Assembly: GCF_001704415.2 (NCBI RefSeq)
Contig: NC_030831.1
Location: forward strand, 45,740,134 to 45,804,133
Direction of reading: 5' to 3'
Source: Capra hircus
Lineage: Eukaryota; Chordata; Mammalia; Artiodactyla; Bovidae
Length of the DNA: 64,000 nt
This document shows positions 10,371-21,030 of the stretch, in pieces; position 1 is the first letter of the stretch; each line of letters opens with the position of its first letter. The notes below the pieces were generated by a model that did not search any database, was not told the origin of the DNA, and was given only the letters and a program-made list of their open reading frames with translations. The position numbers were made by a program, and so were the translations under genes.

Positions 10371-10381
10371 AAACAGGCCTT
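10371..10381. repeat. TSD copy 3 of 3
   Basis: AAACAGGCCTT, followed by unique flank. Confidence 0.9.
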
Positions 10382-11189
10382 AGTGAAATAAAAACGATCA
10401 CCCTGGAAGATAACTGTCACGCTCCTACTGTGAGGCTGCCCGTAAAACCCCAGACAGCCTCCTGCTTTCCAGCTTGGTACCAGGGCAGGTACCATTTCCC
10501 GCAGTGGCTATGACGGAGCCCACAAAACTGCACTAATCCCTCTTTGTCCTGGGTGTCAGGTGTCACATCCAGTGGCCTTACCAGGGTCACTTGAAATACA
10601 AAGGAAGGACTGTATCTGCTAGAAAGGAGGAGGTTTCACCTGCCAGCACACACCTCCCACCCACGTGAGGCTCGCTCTACCCCCACCCTGGTCGTACCTC
10701 ATCATTCCTCAGCTCACCTACTCCCCACCAGGAAAGGCACCCCTCCTGTCCACCCTGCCAATGGCTACTTATTCCTTCGAAGGCCATTTCAAGCCCCACC
10801 TCCTCTCTGAAACCTCTGTTGCCCACTTTAATGACCCTTCCTTCCAAAACTTACACTGTAGATGGTAACATGTGTCTGGTTTGCGTGGTTCCTGGAGGCA
10901 CCTCCCGAGACCGTGAAATAGAATGGAGGCTGAACTCTGCCCAGCAACTGTTTCGCGACATTAAGTTCCTGGAAGACAAGAGTGGTGCTTCCACGGGCCC
11001 AGCAAAGGGCAATGTAAATGGCAGACACGTGATAAATGCTTCCGACTAAAGAGAAAGGGGATAGTACCGTCCAGTCATTTGTTCACAATATAACCAGTAA
11101 TATTAGTGGCTGTTATTAAGCCTGTGGTGGACTGCAGCGATCAGGACAGACCTGGGAGACGCCCTCCAAGCTGTAACAGCCTGAGAACT
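10382..11189. other. Mostly unassigned, with possible L2 fragment
   Basis: No gene recognised. About 10760-10860 (ccatttcaagccccacctcctctctgaaacctctgttgccc) resembles the sense 3' region of a LINE L2. The remainder is ordinary unique sequence leading into the CpG island. Confidence 0.4.
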
Positions 11190-11568
11190 CCGCGAGCTTG
11201 AGAAACCGCCCTGGGGAAGGATGCTGCCCTCGCCGGGCGCCCGGAGGCCGGGAGGTGGGACCCGGGGAGGGTGTAACCTCTGGGCGGGCAGCGGGCGGGA
11301 AGGAGGGGCCTCGAGCTGGCGAGGCCCGTCCCCGCCACGCCCTGCCCTGTCTGAAAAGTCGCTCTTACGGCCAAAGGACTCAGGCCCCGCGGAGCCTGCA
11401 GCCTGCACTGAGCCATGCCAACCCCCGGCGCACAGGTCTGCGCGTGGAGCGACGGAGCGGGAGCAGGACCCTAGGGCCCGGTCCTCCCAGCCCGGTGGTC
11501 ACCGTCTGCAAGGCCGGTTTCCCCGGCGATCTGTCGGGAGTCACCCGCCGCGATGATGGCTGAAAACC
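11190..11568. promoter_or_regulatory. CpG island, candidate orphan promoter
   Basis: A sharp GC- and CpG-rich block in otherwise AT-rich, CpG-poor DNA. It has two adjacent GC boxes (GGGCGGG-type, about 11282-11299) and no match to any repeat I know. No TATA box is apparent. Open frames of 90-120 codons on both strands have the composition expected from few stop codons, with no recognisable domain. An ATGATGG near 11553 opens only a short peptide ending in TAG. CpG islands of this size commonly mark promoters; the direction of transcription is not evident. Confidence 0.6.
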
Positions 11569-12209
11569 TGCCCGTTTAGATGCATTTTCTTAGGTTCAAA
11601 CATTGCCTTCCTTAGGGACCTTCTTAAAACTGAATTTTAGTATAAATTTTATTATAAAAATCTTTCCTAAATGGCTGAAAGAGGAACTCTGAGAAGAAAG
11701 CATTCTTGGGGCAGCGAGGAGGGTGCGGTGGGGAGGGCAGGGGGGTGGTGCGGGGAGACAGGGGTGCTTTGGTCGCTTGGCTAGTTGGCCTTACTTAGCT
11801 GTGTGGACTTGGGTCGTGCATTTCCCCTTCTAGGTCTAACGTGTTCATCTGGAAGAAAAAAAGAGCGAGATCAGACTAAATCAAACTGGCCCCCTTGACT
11901 TAAGAAATCAGAAACTCAGTGGTGAATCAAGCAAACTGTCTTTTAACAGGTCCTCCAAGAGATTTGATTGATGCTCAAGTTTGTGAACTGATGGACTAGA
12001 TGACCTGCAGAGTCCCTTGGAGAGAAGGCAGCTCATAAGTCTTAGGACCTTAAGGCCCCTTCAGGCCCTTACTAATCTGGTGTTCATGAAACTAACTGTC
12101 CAGTCCCTTAAGGCAACAGACCTACTCAGATACATAAAACTGCCAAAACTTTCCTTAAGGAGACTTATTCTTTGAAACTGTGCTTTATACCTTGTTCTTC
12201 CTTCTTCTG
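11569..12209. other. Unassigned, with MIR fragment
   Basis: Around 11790-11850 the text ttacttagctgtgtgg...cttgggtcgtgcatt...gttcatctggaa resembles the core of a sense MIR. The rest is unassigned; a G-rich tract lies near 11710-11760. Confidence 0.45.
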
Positions 12210-12400
12210 CTGTTGTCTATCTCCTGTCTGTCCTTCAGGACTGTTTCAGTGATCACCTCCCCTAAGATGCCCTCCTAATACCTCGTTTCCAGGTCAGGTG
12301 TCTCCCCTCTGTGCTCTTTCAGCACTTTAGAGATATCTCTGCTACATCACTTGCCACCTTTTTCTGGTCCCTGTCAACTAATTATTCATAACCTGAATGT
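12210..12400 (+). mobile_element. LINE L2 relic
   Basis: Resembles the L2 3' region (cctcctaat...gtgtctcccctctgtgctctttcagcacttt...catcacttgccac). May belong with 12880-12995, split by the intervening sequence. Confidence 0.5.
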
Positions 12401-12879
12401 TGAGAGTTATGTTATATTCAATGGGGATTTTTAGAACCTCAAACCCAGGAGGCAGCATCTCAAGTAACCCTGAGAACTGCTGCAAGGAGTCAAAGGGGGA
12501 AGCCAGGATGTATAGGAGTTTTTCCACAAAAGGCAGGTTGTCTGAACATCAAAAGATTCTTTTTAATTAAAACCAGACATCTCAAATCGAGGAATTTAGC
12601 ATTTTTCTATATATGGGAAGGAGTAAGAGCCTGGGCTCACTGAAGTCATTCCTTTTATATGCACCTTCACTATCTGGGGCCAGTATTTTGTTTTCATATC
12701 CTGAGTTTCCTTGGGGTTCGCCAGAGGGAGTGGCTGCAGTCTGATGGCTGCTAGACGGCAGGTATTCTTTTCCTTCCTGAGTTCCCTCGGGGCTCACAAG
12801 CTCACCATAGACTGTGGCCACAACGGCTAATGATTGTGACATCCTTTGTTTACTGACGTAGCACGCAATATTTCATTTC
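12401..12879. other. Unassigned sequence between L2 pieces
   Basis: Possible old LTR-like insert (ctgaagtcattcc...ctggggccagtattttg...gtggctgcagtctgatggctgctag), but I cannot name the family. No gene recognised. Confidence 0.35.
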
Positions 12880-12995
12880 TCATCCTCCAGAGACTAAGCT
12901 GGGCGTGGGCAGAAACTGGTTACTCCTGACCCAATGCCAGGCACATAGTATATTTCAGTAAACATTGCGTGCATGAGTGAATGGATGACTTAAAT
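12880..12995 (+). mobile_element. LINE L2 3' end relic
   Basis: Typical terminal L2 block: ggcagaaactgg...atgccaggcacatagtata...agtaaacatt...gagtgaatggatg. Confidence 0.6.
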
Positions 12996-13099
12996 CCTGA
13001 TGCCAGCTACCTGAGGGCTCAGAGAATGACTTTTAATTCTTATTAATCTCTCATCATTGAGTGTTTAATGCTCATGATATAAATACCCAGTAAATGCTT

Positions 13100-13258
13100 A
13101 ATCAATGCTTTATACCAAATTTATAATCCAAGTACTTTCACATCTGTTAGCCCATTTGAGGCTTTTAACAATTTCATGAATTAGGCTACGCAGTTACTCT
13201 TTAAATCATTTTACAGCTGAGAAAAAGACTCAGATATTAAATGTCTTTCTTTGGTTAC
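13100..13258 (-). mobile_element. MIR SINE relic
   Basis: Antisense MIR core: agtactttcacatctgttagcccatttgaggc, then cattttacagctgagaaaaagactcag. Confidence 0.7.
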
Positions 13259-13354
13259 CTATTTCTGCAAATATTATTTATTTAGTGTCTCCTCTGCATA
13301 GAGAATTGCAATAAACAATGGGAGATACAAAAGTTATTAAGGACATGATCCGTG

Positions 13355-13837
13355 TGTTGCAGGAAGGGGCACCCTTCCAGGGCCCAAAACTGGGCTCTTG
13401 TCTAACACTCAGAAATGAATTGTCCGAGGAGATGCATGTGCTGACAAAGCAAGAGATTTTATTGGGAGAGGGCACCCAGGTGGAGAGCAGTAGGGGAAGG
13501 GAACACAGGAGAACTGCTCTGCCATGTGGCTCACAGTCTTGGGTTTTATGGTGATGGGGTTAGTTTCCGGGTGGTCTTTGGCCAATCATTCTAATTCAGA
13601 GTCTTTCCTGGCGGTGCACACATCACTCAGCCAAGATGGATGCTAGTGAGAGGGATTCTGGGACGTGAACGGACACGTGGTGTCTCCTTTCAACCTTTCC
13701 CGAACTCTTCTGCTTGGTGGTGCCTTATTAGTTCTGTATTCATTATCAGGATCTCCTGTCATGAAACAACTCATGCAAGTGGTTACTATGGTGCCTGGCC
13801 AGGGTGGGCGGTCTCAATCAGTGTGCTTCCCCTAACA
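13355..13837 (-). mobile_element. Solo ERV LTR, minus strand
   Basis: A 483 bp block that reads TG...CA on the minus strand (starts tgttaggggaag, ends cctgcaaca). On that strand it has ATAAAA (13544-13549) followed about 81 bp later by an AATAAA signal (13458-13463), the usual LTR promoter-to-polyadenylation layout. It resembles common bovine ERV LTRs. No internal retroviral sequence is attached, so it is a solo LTR left by recombination. A matching TSD is not evident. Confidence 0.72.
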
Positions 13838-13984
13838 CACACACATATATAGGGTCATCATTACCATCTTTCTAAATTCCGTAAGAAAATCTGTTTTAGT
13901 TTGTCTTTCATAATAGATGATTTCCTCAAAAATCTAGTGATGCATGTGAAATAGGAACTCAAGTTTTTATTTGCAGAGCCAAAG

Positions 13985-14131
13985 AATGAACTTCAAAAAC
14001 AGGAAAACACTCATAGCAGCAAGAAAATAGGATTTATTAACGAGAAAGAAAGTACAAACTCTCAACACAGACACTGAGAAGGGGTAAAGAGTCCCACCAA
14101 AACGAAGGAATTATAGCAGTTTTATATCTTT
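13985..14131 (-). mobile_element. ERV LTR, 3' part, split by BovB
   Basis: Minus-strand LTR-like segment with AATAAA (14033-14038) and, about 85 bp upstream on that strand, an ATATAAAA box at 14120-14127. The BovB insertion separates it from its 5' part at 17196-17690. Confidence 0.55.
14121..14131. repeat. TSD of BovB, left copy
   Basis: TTTATATCTTT, repeated exactly at 17196-17206. Confidence 0.88.
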
Positions 14132-17100
14132 CAGTTCAGTTCAGTCGCTCAGTTGTGTCCGATTCCTTGTGACCCCATGAATCGCAGCATGCCAGGCCTC
14201 CCTGTCCTGCACCAACTCCCAGAGTTCACTCACACTCACTTCCATCGAGTCACTGATAAAACACAGCCATCTCATCCTCTCTCGTCCCCTTCTCCTCCTA
14301 CCCCAAATCCCTCCCAGCATCAGAGTCTTTTCCAATGAGTCAACTCTTCACATGAGGTGGCCAAAGTACAGGAGTTTCAGCTTTAGCATCATTCCTTCCA
14401 AAGAAATCCCAGAGTTGATCTCATTCAGAATGGATTGGTTGGATCTCCTTGCAGTCCAAGGGACTCTCAAGAGTCTTCTCCAACACCACAGTTCACAAGC
14501 ATCAATTCTTCAGCACTCAGCCTTCTTACAGTCCAACTCTCACATCCGTACATGACCACAGAAAAAACCATAGCCTTGACTAGACGGACCTTAGTCGGCA
14601 ATGTAATGTCTCTGCTTATGAACATGCTATCTAGGTTAGTCATAACTTTTCTTCCAAGGAATAAATGTCTTAATTTCATGGCTGCAGTCACCATCTGCAG
14701 TGATTTGGGAGTCCAAAAAAATAAAGTCTGACACTGTTTCCACTGTTTCCCCATCTATTTCCCATGAAGTGATGGGACCGGATGCCATGATCTTCGTTTT
14801 CTGAATGTTGAGCTTTAAGCCAACTTTTGCACTCTCCTCTTTCACTTTCATCAAGTGGCTTTTGAGTTCCTCTTCACTTTCTGCCATAAGGGTGGTGTCA
14901 TCTGTGTATCTGAGGTGATTGATATTTCTCCCAGCAATCTTGATTCCAGCTTGTGTTTCTTCCAGTCCAGCATTTCTCATGATGAACTCTGCATAGAAGT
15001 TAAATAAGCAGGGTGACAATATACAGCCTTGATGGACTCCTTTTCCTATCTGGAACCAGTTTGTTATTCCATGTCCAGTTCGAACTGTTGCTTCCTGACC
15101 TGCATACAGATTTCTCAAGAGGTAGGTCAGGTGGTCTGGTATTCCCATCTCTCTCAGAATTTTCCATAGTTTATTGTGATCCACACAGTCAAAGGCTTTG
15201 GCATAGTCAATAAAGCAGAAATAGATGTTTTTTTGGAACTCTTCTGTTGTTTCCATGATCCAGTGGATGTTGGCAATTTGATCTCTGGTTCCTCTGCCTT
15301 TTCTAAAACCAGCTTGAACATCTGGAAGTCCACAGTTCACCTATTGCTGAAGCCTGGCTTGGAGAATTTTGAGCATTACTTTACTAGCATGTGAGATGAG
15401 TGCAATTGTGCGGTAGTTTGAGCATTCTTTGGCTTTGCTTTTCTTTGGGATTGGAATGAAAACTGACCTTTTCCAGTCCTGTGGCCACTGCTGAGTTTTC
15501 CAAATTTGCTGGCATATTGAGTGCAGCACTTTCACAGCATCATCTTTCAGGATTTGAAATAGCTCAACTGGAATTACATCATCTCCACTAGCTTTGTTCA
15601 TAGTGATGCTTTCTAAGGCCCACTTGACTTCACATTCCAGAATGTCTGGCTCTAGATGAGTGATCACACCATCATGATTATCTGGGTTGTGAAGATCATT
15701 TTTGTACAGTTCTTCTGTGTCTTCTTGCCACCTCTTCTTAATATCTTCTGCTTCTGTTAGGTCCAGACCATTTCTGTCCTTTATCGAGCCCATCTTTGCA
15801 TGAAATATTCTCTTGGTATCTCTAATTTTCTTGAATTGATCTCTAGTCTTTCCCATTCTGTTGTTTTCCTCTATTTCTTTGCATTGATCGCTGAAGAAGG
15901 CTTTCTTATCTCTTCTTGCTTTTCTTTGGAACTCTGAATTCAAATGCTTATATCTTTCCTTTTCTCCTTTGTTTTTCACCTCTCTTCTTTTCACAGCTAT
16001 TTGTAAGGCCTCCATTTTGCTTTTTTGCATTTCTTTTCCATGGGGATGGTCTTGATCCCTGTCTCCTATACAATGTCAGGAACCTCATTCCAGAGTTCAT
16101 CAGGCACTCTATCTATCAGATCTAGGCCCTTAAATCTATTTCTCACTTCCACTGTATAATCATAAGGGATTTGATTTAGGTCATACCTGAATGGTCTAGC
16201 GGTTTTCCCTACTTTCTTCAATGTAAGTCTGAATTTGGCAATAAGGAGTTCATGATCTGAGCCACAGTCAGTTCCTGGTCTTGTTTTTGCTGACTGTATA
16301 GAGCTTCTCCATCTTTGGCTGCAAAGAATATAATCAATCTGATTTCAGTGTTGACCATCTGGTGATGTCCATGTGTAGAGTCTTCTCTTGTGTTGTTGGG
16401 AGAGGGTGTTTGCTATGACCAGTGCATTTTCTTGGCAAAACTCTATTAGTCTTTTCCCTGCTTCATTCTGCATTCCAGGGCCAAATTTGCCTTTTACTCC
16501 AGGTGTTTCTTGACTTCCTACTTATGCATTCCAGTCCCATAAAATGAAAAGGACATCTTTTTTGGGTGTTAGTTCTAAAAAGTCTTGTAGGTCTTCATAA
16601 AACCGTTCAACTTCAGCTTCTTCAGCATTACTGGTTGCGGTATAGACTTGGATTACCGTGATATTGAATGGTTTGCCTTGGAGATGAACAGAGATCATTC
16701 TGTCGTTTTTGAGATTGCATCCAAGTACTGCATTTCAGACTCTTGTTGACCATGACGGCTACTCCATTTCTTCTGAGGGATTCCTGCCCGCAGTAGTAGA
16801 TATAATGGTCGTCTGAGTTAAATTCACCCATTCTAGTCTATTTTAGTTCGCTGATTCCTAGAATGTCGACGTTCACTCTTGCCATCTCTTGTTTGACCAC
16901 TTGCAATTTGCCTTGATTCATGGACCTGACATTCCAGGTTCCTATGCAATATTGCTCTTTACAGCATCGGATCTTGCTTCTATCACCAGTCACATCCACA
17001 GCTGGGTATTTTTTTTTGCTTTGGCAGCGCAGGAGGCTGCGACCGGTGCACTAAGCATGGCCGAGAGGAGCTACCCCACATCTGAGGTCAGGGGCAGAAG

Positions 17101-17195
17101 CTGGGAAGACCCCATGCCTGAAGGGCAGCGGCCAAGAGGAGTTACCCCACATCCGAGGTCAGGGGCAGCGGCCAAGATGAGCTACCCCGCAAGAG
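14132..17195 (-). mobile_element. BovB LINE, near full length, 5' end inverted
   Basis: A 3.06 kb RTE-type LINE with a perfect 11 bp TSD. The left edge (cagttcagttcagtcgctcag) is the antisense BovB 3' end. Coding sequence runs leftwards from about 17023. The terminal segment 17024-17195 is 5' UTR sequence (gagctacccc...gaggtcaggggcag units) in plus orientation, opposite to the coding strand. That arrangement matches a twin-priming 5' inversion. It lies inside an ERV LTR at its TATA region. Confidence 0.92.
14140..17015 (-). pseudogene. BovB endonuclease/reverse transcriptase, broken
   Basis: Homologous to the BovB polyprotein. Endonuclease remnants (GEFNSDDHYIYYCGQESLRRNG) lie near 16770-16831. 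The reverse transcriptase region is open from about 16030 to 14636 except for one TAG at 15341-15343, where sister copies have a tyrosine codon. The catalytic YADD box reads YTDD here (14897-14908). Further frameshifts break the endonuclease and the C-terminus. Not functional. Confidence 0.88.
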
Positions 17196-17690
17196 TTTAT
17201 ATCTTTACCAGTATTAATCTGTACACTTTTGGTTGGCTCCTGTCCTTAAAATACATCATTTTTAACCAATCAGTTTAAAGGTCAAGATGCTTAACTTAAC
17301 ATCTTTATGGCTTTTCTTGATCTTCGGATTAAGTCACCACCCTTTTTTATGTCCCCTGGCCATTTTACAAAGGACCAGATGTATGGGCTAAAGATTAATC
17401 ATCCTCAGTTATTTTTCCTTCAGGCATATGAAAGAAAAGTTAATTACTGTCCTTCCCTGGATCTGAGTGCTGATAATTTATCAGACCAAGGACACATTCC
17501 AGGAATTCAGGACAAAGGGTATAGCTTTAGGCTAATGAAGATGTTTGTTGAAAACAAGACCAGATTTCAGAGTCCTTTGCTGATTGCCTAGCAATTTCTA
17601 CCTCAATCAGTTGTCTGTGGGATTAAAAGGGAATTTAAAGCTCCACTGTGTGGGTAGGACTTGTTGACTGTGTTCTTCACTGTAGGATAA
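17196..17690 (-). mobile_element. ERV LTR, 5' part, right of BovB
   Basis: Continues the LTR interrupted at 14131 and starts with the right TSD copy (17196-17206). The right boundary is approximate because I could not identify the terminal TG. Confidence 0.4.
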
Positions 17691-18657
17691 TACGGGCGGA
17701 CTGCTGCACTGCCACTGTCTTCATATAGTTCGTATTGAATTGGGGATACTCTTCAGAAAAATATCTTGTGGTTTCTTTCTTGGGTCATAGGCCTGGCTCC
17801 CAGTTTTATTAATCCAATGCTTCTTTCAACTTTTAAAAAGTCACAATATGCAGTTTTTTTCTACCATAAACTAGTGAAAAATCAACAAAGCTGCTGTGCC
17901 CAGAGTAACTGCTCCGGGGGCTGTAGATATCCAGATGCCCTGTGGCCATCTCATGTGCATGTGAGCATATTAAGAATTATTTCTTCCTCTATTTAAAGAA
18001 ATGTGTTTTTCCCCCTGACTCCATCTAGAACCAATGCCCAGGCAGTCACGTAACTGTCCTTGCTCATCCAGGAGTATGTTTTTCTTGTAGGCAGGCATGT
18101 CTAACATGACCCCCACTCTGCTTTTTCCCCAGGCTTTCATCCTCCTCTGCTCCCCCACCCATGTGCCTTAGGCCCTAGGGATTGGCAGATATGGGGTAAA
18201 CTCCAGCTCCAGTGCTTTCTTAACTCTCTTATTTGCATTTTCTAATCCTCTTTCAAGGAACCTTGTATTCTAACAAGTGAGAAAACTGGCATGCAAGAAC
18301 AGATGGGTAGAAGGATGTGCTGAGTGGAAGAAATGGCTCTAAATTGCTCAGAAAGATGAAGTGTGGATGGCTGCCTCTCAGGAGATGGGTTTACCATGCC
18401 TGGGCAATTTGCAGCTTGAGGGAGGTTTTCCTTTATCTGAGCTGAAGTCTGCTTCTCCTAATCTCAGCTCTGCCCTCAGGGCCATGTTGAATAAATCCAG
18501 CCTAGCACATTTTGAAAACATTTGTAGTCAGCTGGTGGTGGTTTGCTTTGGGCTGCCTCTCATTCTTTTCTCTATTTGAGAGATTTCCTCAGTTTGTGGG
18601 ACTCAGTGGGAAGTTAGGAGTTAGGAAAAGTTCCTTTCTTTTCCATCATGGCATCTG
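17691..18657. other. Unassigned sequence
   Basis: About 1 kb without a recognisable repeat or gene. Short open frames only. Confidence 0.5.
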
Positions 18658-18825
18658 AAATGTGCACCCTAGAGCCTATACTCCACAGGCGAAGCCACCA
18701 CAATGAGAACCCACATACTGCAACTAGAGGGTAGTAAGTCCACTCTCCACAACTAGAGAAAGTCTGTGCACAGCAATGAGGACAGCACAGCCAACATAAC
18801 CAAATAAATATATTTTTTAAAGAAA
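18658..18825 (+). mobile_element. CHR-type SINE, 5'-truncated
   Basis: 3' half of a cetartiodactyl tRNA-Glu SINE: agccaccacaatgag, gtccactctccacaactagagaaagtctgtgcacagcaatgag, then the ataaata tail. Confidence 0.75.
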
Positions 18826-18889
18826 TAGCAATGAGACCTACATCCAAGAGTCATCGCAAGAAAAAACAAAAAAGGTTAGAACCAACTAG

Positions 18890-19270
18890 GTCCAAGATGG
18901 CACATGGGCTTATTTCACTAGGCCTTTAGCCTCAGTATATGTTCATTGTAATACATCAGCATGCTAAATGACACCCATAGGCACCATGACAGTTCCAAGG
19001 CTGACCACAAAAGGTCAGAAAGTGGATGGGGGGCCCAATTCCTGGAAATCCCTGCCCCTTCTCCAAAACAGTTGGAATAATCCTCCCACTCACTAGCCTA
19101 TGAGATTACCCACTCCCATAAAAACTGACAACCCAATCCCCTGGGGCCTCTTGCCTTCTGAGATGGCCCACACTCACTCTATGGAGGGAGTATCTCCCTG
19201 AATAAACCTTTTCACTTTACTATGGCTCAGTCTTGGATTCTTTCCCATGTGAAGCCAAAAACTCACACTT
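18890..19270 (+). mobile_element. ERV class I-type LTR
   Basis: An LTR-like block with CATAAAA (19118-19124), then AATAAA (19201-19206) 83 bp downstream. The region around catgacagttccaagg and aaaactgacaaccc resembles class I ERV LTRs. Both ends are approximate. Possibly the 5' LTR of the degenerate provirus suggested by the gag-like start at 20510. Confidence 0.6.
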
Positions 19271-19311
19271 GGCAGCTGTTCCAGGGTCTCATCTGAGACC
19301 TGGGATGTGAC

Positions 19312-20240
19312 TGTCCCCTTATTGCTGGCCAGAAACTTGGCTTTCTCTGCCCACAGAAGCTTAATAAAAAATACGGAGCCAGAATTTGGAGGAAATAGAA
19401 AGGTGGTTTTATTCTCAGTTGGTGGAGAGGGGAACACAGTAGGTTCATGGCTCAAGAACTGTTCCGGCCTCCTCCATGATGAGTCTAGTGGCTTATATAA
19501 GATGAGGGCTCACAGTCAGGAGTCCGTGATGAGGAACAAAGATGTTAGGATCTTGATTTCTTCCTCTTCAGTTCAGTTCAGTTCAGTTCAGTCGCTCAGT
19601 CATGTCCGACTCTTTGCGACCCCATGAATCACAGCACACCAGGCCTCCGGTCCATCACCAACTCCCGGAGTTCACTCAGACTCACATCCATCGAGCCAGC
19701 GATGCCATCCAGCCATCTCATCCTCTGTTGTCCCCTTCTCCTCCTGTCCCCAATCCCTCCCAGCATCAGAGTCTTTTCCAATGAGTCAACTCTTCGCGTG
19801 AGGTGGCCAAAGTACTCGAGTTTCAGCTTTAACATCAGTCCTTCCAAGGAACACCAGGGCTTATCTCCCTTAGGATGGACTGGTTGGATCTCCTTGCAGT
19901 CCAAGGGACTCTCAAGAGTCTTCTCCAACACCACAGTTCAAAAGCATCAGTTCTTCGGCTCTCAGTTTTCTTCACAGTCCAACTCTCACATCCATACATG
20001 ACCACTGGAAAAACCATAGCCTTGACTAGACGGACCTTTGTACATTGATTGTTTCAAAGGCCGTGCTAAGCTGGCATCAGTAACCCAGTGATGGAGTCTG
20101 GCAGGTTGGTGGCTCTGCATCTTTCTTTCTGATACTTAAAAAGAAGAAATGTAAGGTGAATGTTGCAGTGAAAAGGAAAAAAAGAGGAACGAGTTTTTTC
20201 TCTCCCTTCCCTGAGAACAAAGAAGATAAAAAGAACAGTG
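19312..20240 (-). mobile_element. ERV LTR, minus strand, split by BovB fragment
   Basis: On the minus strand a TATATAAG box (19492-19501) is followed about 80 bp later by GAATAAAA (19408-19413). It ends with CA near 19312 (tgtccccttattgctgg on plus). A truncated BovB (19569-20041) sits inside. The right limit is uncertain. Confidence 0.5.
19569..20041 (-). mobile_element. BovB LINE 3' fragment
   Basis: A 5'-truncated BovB covering the C-terminal coding part and the 3' end (cagttcagttcagttcagtcgctcag at left). Little diverged from the 14132 copy. No clear TSD found. Confidence 0.9.
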
Positions 20241-20509
20241 AGCAGGCCTGAATATTCCTAGTTTTTTTTTTTACTTTAACTGCTCATAATGCTGCATGTC
20301 TGTATCTAAGTTTGCTTTCCTTCCCCCTAACTCTGCAGGAGATATATTTCGCACCTATTTGTTGCAGAGAAGAAGCCAATTCTGACTCCATGTGGAAAAC
20401 TGTTTCTTTGACTTGTTTTCTTTGCTTTTGTTATTATAATCATACTTATAGCTCGCCTCAGAAGACCTGTCTGCATCTTTTGTGCTTTGGTGTTAGAAAA
20501 CTTATAAAA

Positions 20510-20587
20510 ATGGGAAATATTTCATCTATTCTGAAGGAAAGTTCTTTAGGGCATACATTAGATACGTTAAAATCAGAAAAGCAATAG
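20510..20587 (+). pseudogene. Possible ERV gag start, truncated
   Basis: An ATG at 20510 opens a 25-residue frame beginning MGNISS, ended by a TAG. The glycine-2 start resembles the myristoylated matrix of gammaretrovirus-like gag proteins, and the position downstream of a plus-strand LTR is compatible. It is too short to prove. No other retroviral domain was recognised downstream. Confidence 0.28.
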
Positions 20588-20914
20588 TCTCTTAATGGCT
20601 CACAATTACAATCTGGCAATCAGAAGCACTTTACAAAGAAGGGGACTCCCCTGGACTTGAGGCATCCAATTCTAAAGTCCCCTACAGGAGTCCCAGGTAA
20701 CTTTGACAGTGGGGAACAAGCTGATGGACTCTCTAATAGATGCCACTCTTCTTTGTAAACTAAATGTTTAAATGATCTTTTTCCCAGAATAACTTGACAT
20801 CAGGGTCGCACTGGGGCCTTTTTGACCTTGGCCAATCTGGGGAGCTTTGGCTCCCATCTGGGAGGTTTCAGCTCCAATTTGGGGTGTTCTCCCTGTGAAG
20901 AGAATGTGGGCCTA
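20588..20914. other. Unassigned, possibly ERV-derived
   Basis: No repeat family or gene recognised; it may be degenerate internal ERV sequence following the gag-like start. Confidence 0.35.
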
Positions 20915-21030
20915 GTGGCTTAGTCATGTCTGACCCTTCACGGCTCCATGGAAGAGCCCTCCAGGCTCCTCTGTCCATGGGATTTCCCAGGCAAGTATAC
21001 TGGAATGGGTTGCTGCTCCACTGTGAAGGA
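20915..21030 (-). mobile_element. Bov-A-type SINE fragment
   Basis: gtcatgtctgac...ccaggctcctctgtccatgggatttcccaggcaagtatactgg is the antisense Bov-A core. Short and diverged. Confidence 0.8.

Noticed and set aside
11141..11563. 90-121 codon frames on both strands in the CpG island
   Set aside because: High GC lowers stop frequency. The peptides are low-complexity Arg/Gly/Pro with no domain, and overlapping frames on opposite strands cannot both be real.
20312..20509. Frame upstream of the MGNISS start as a longer gag leader peptide
   Set aside because: It lacks an ATG in good context and resembles a T-rich non-coding leader. Only the ATG at 20510 is worth noting.
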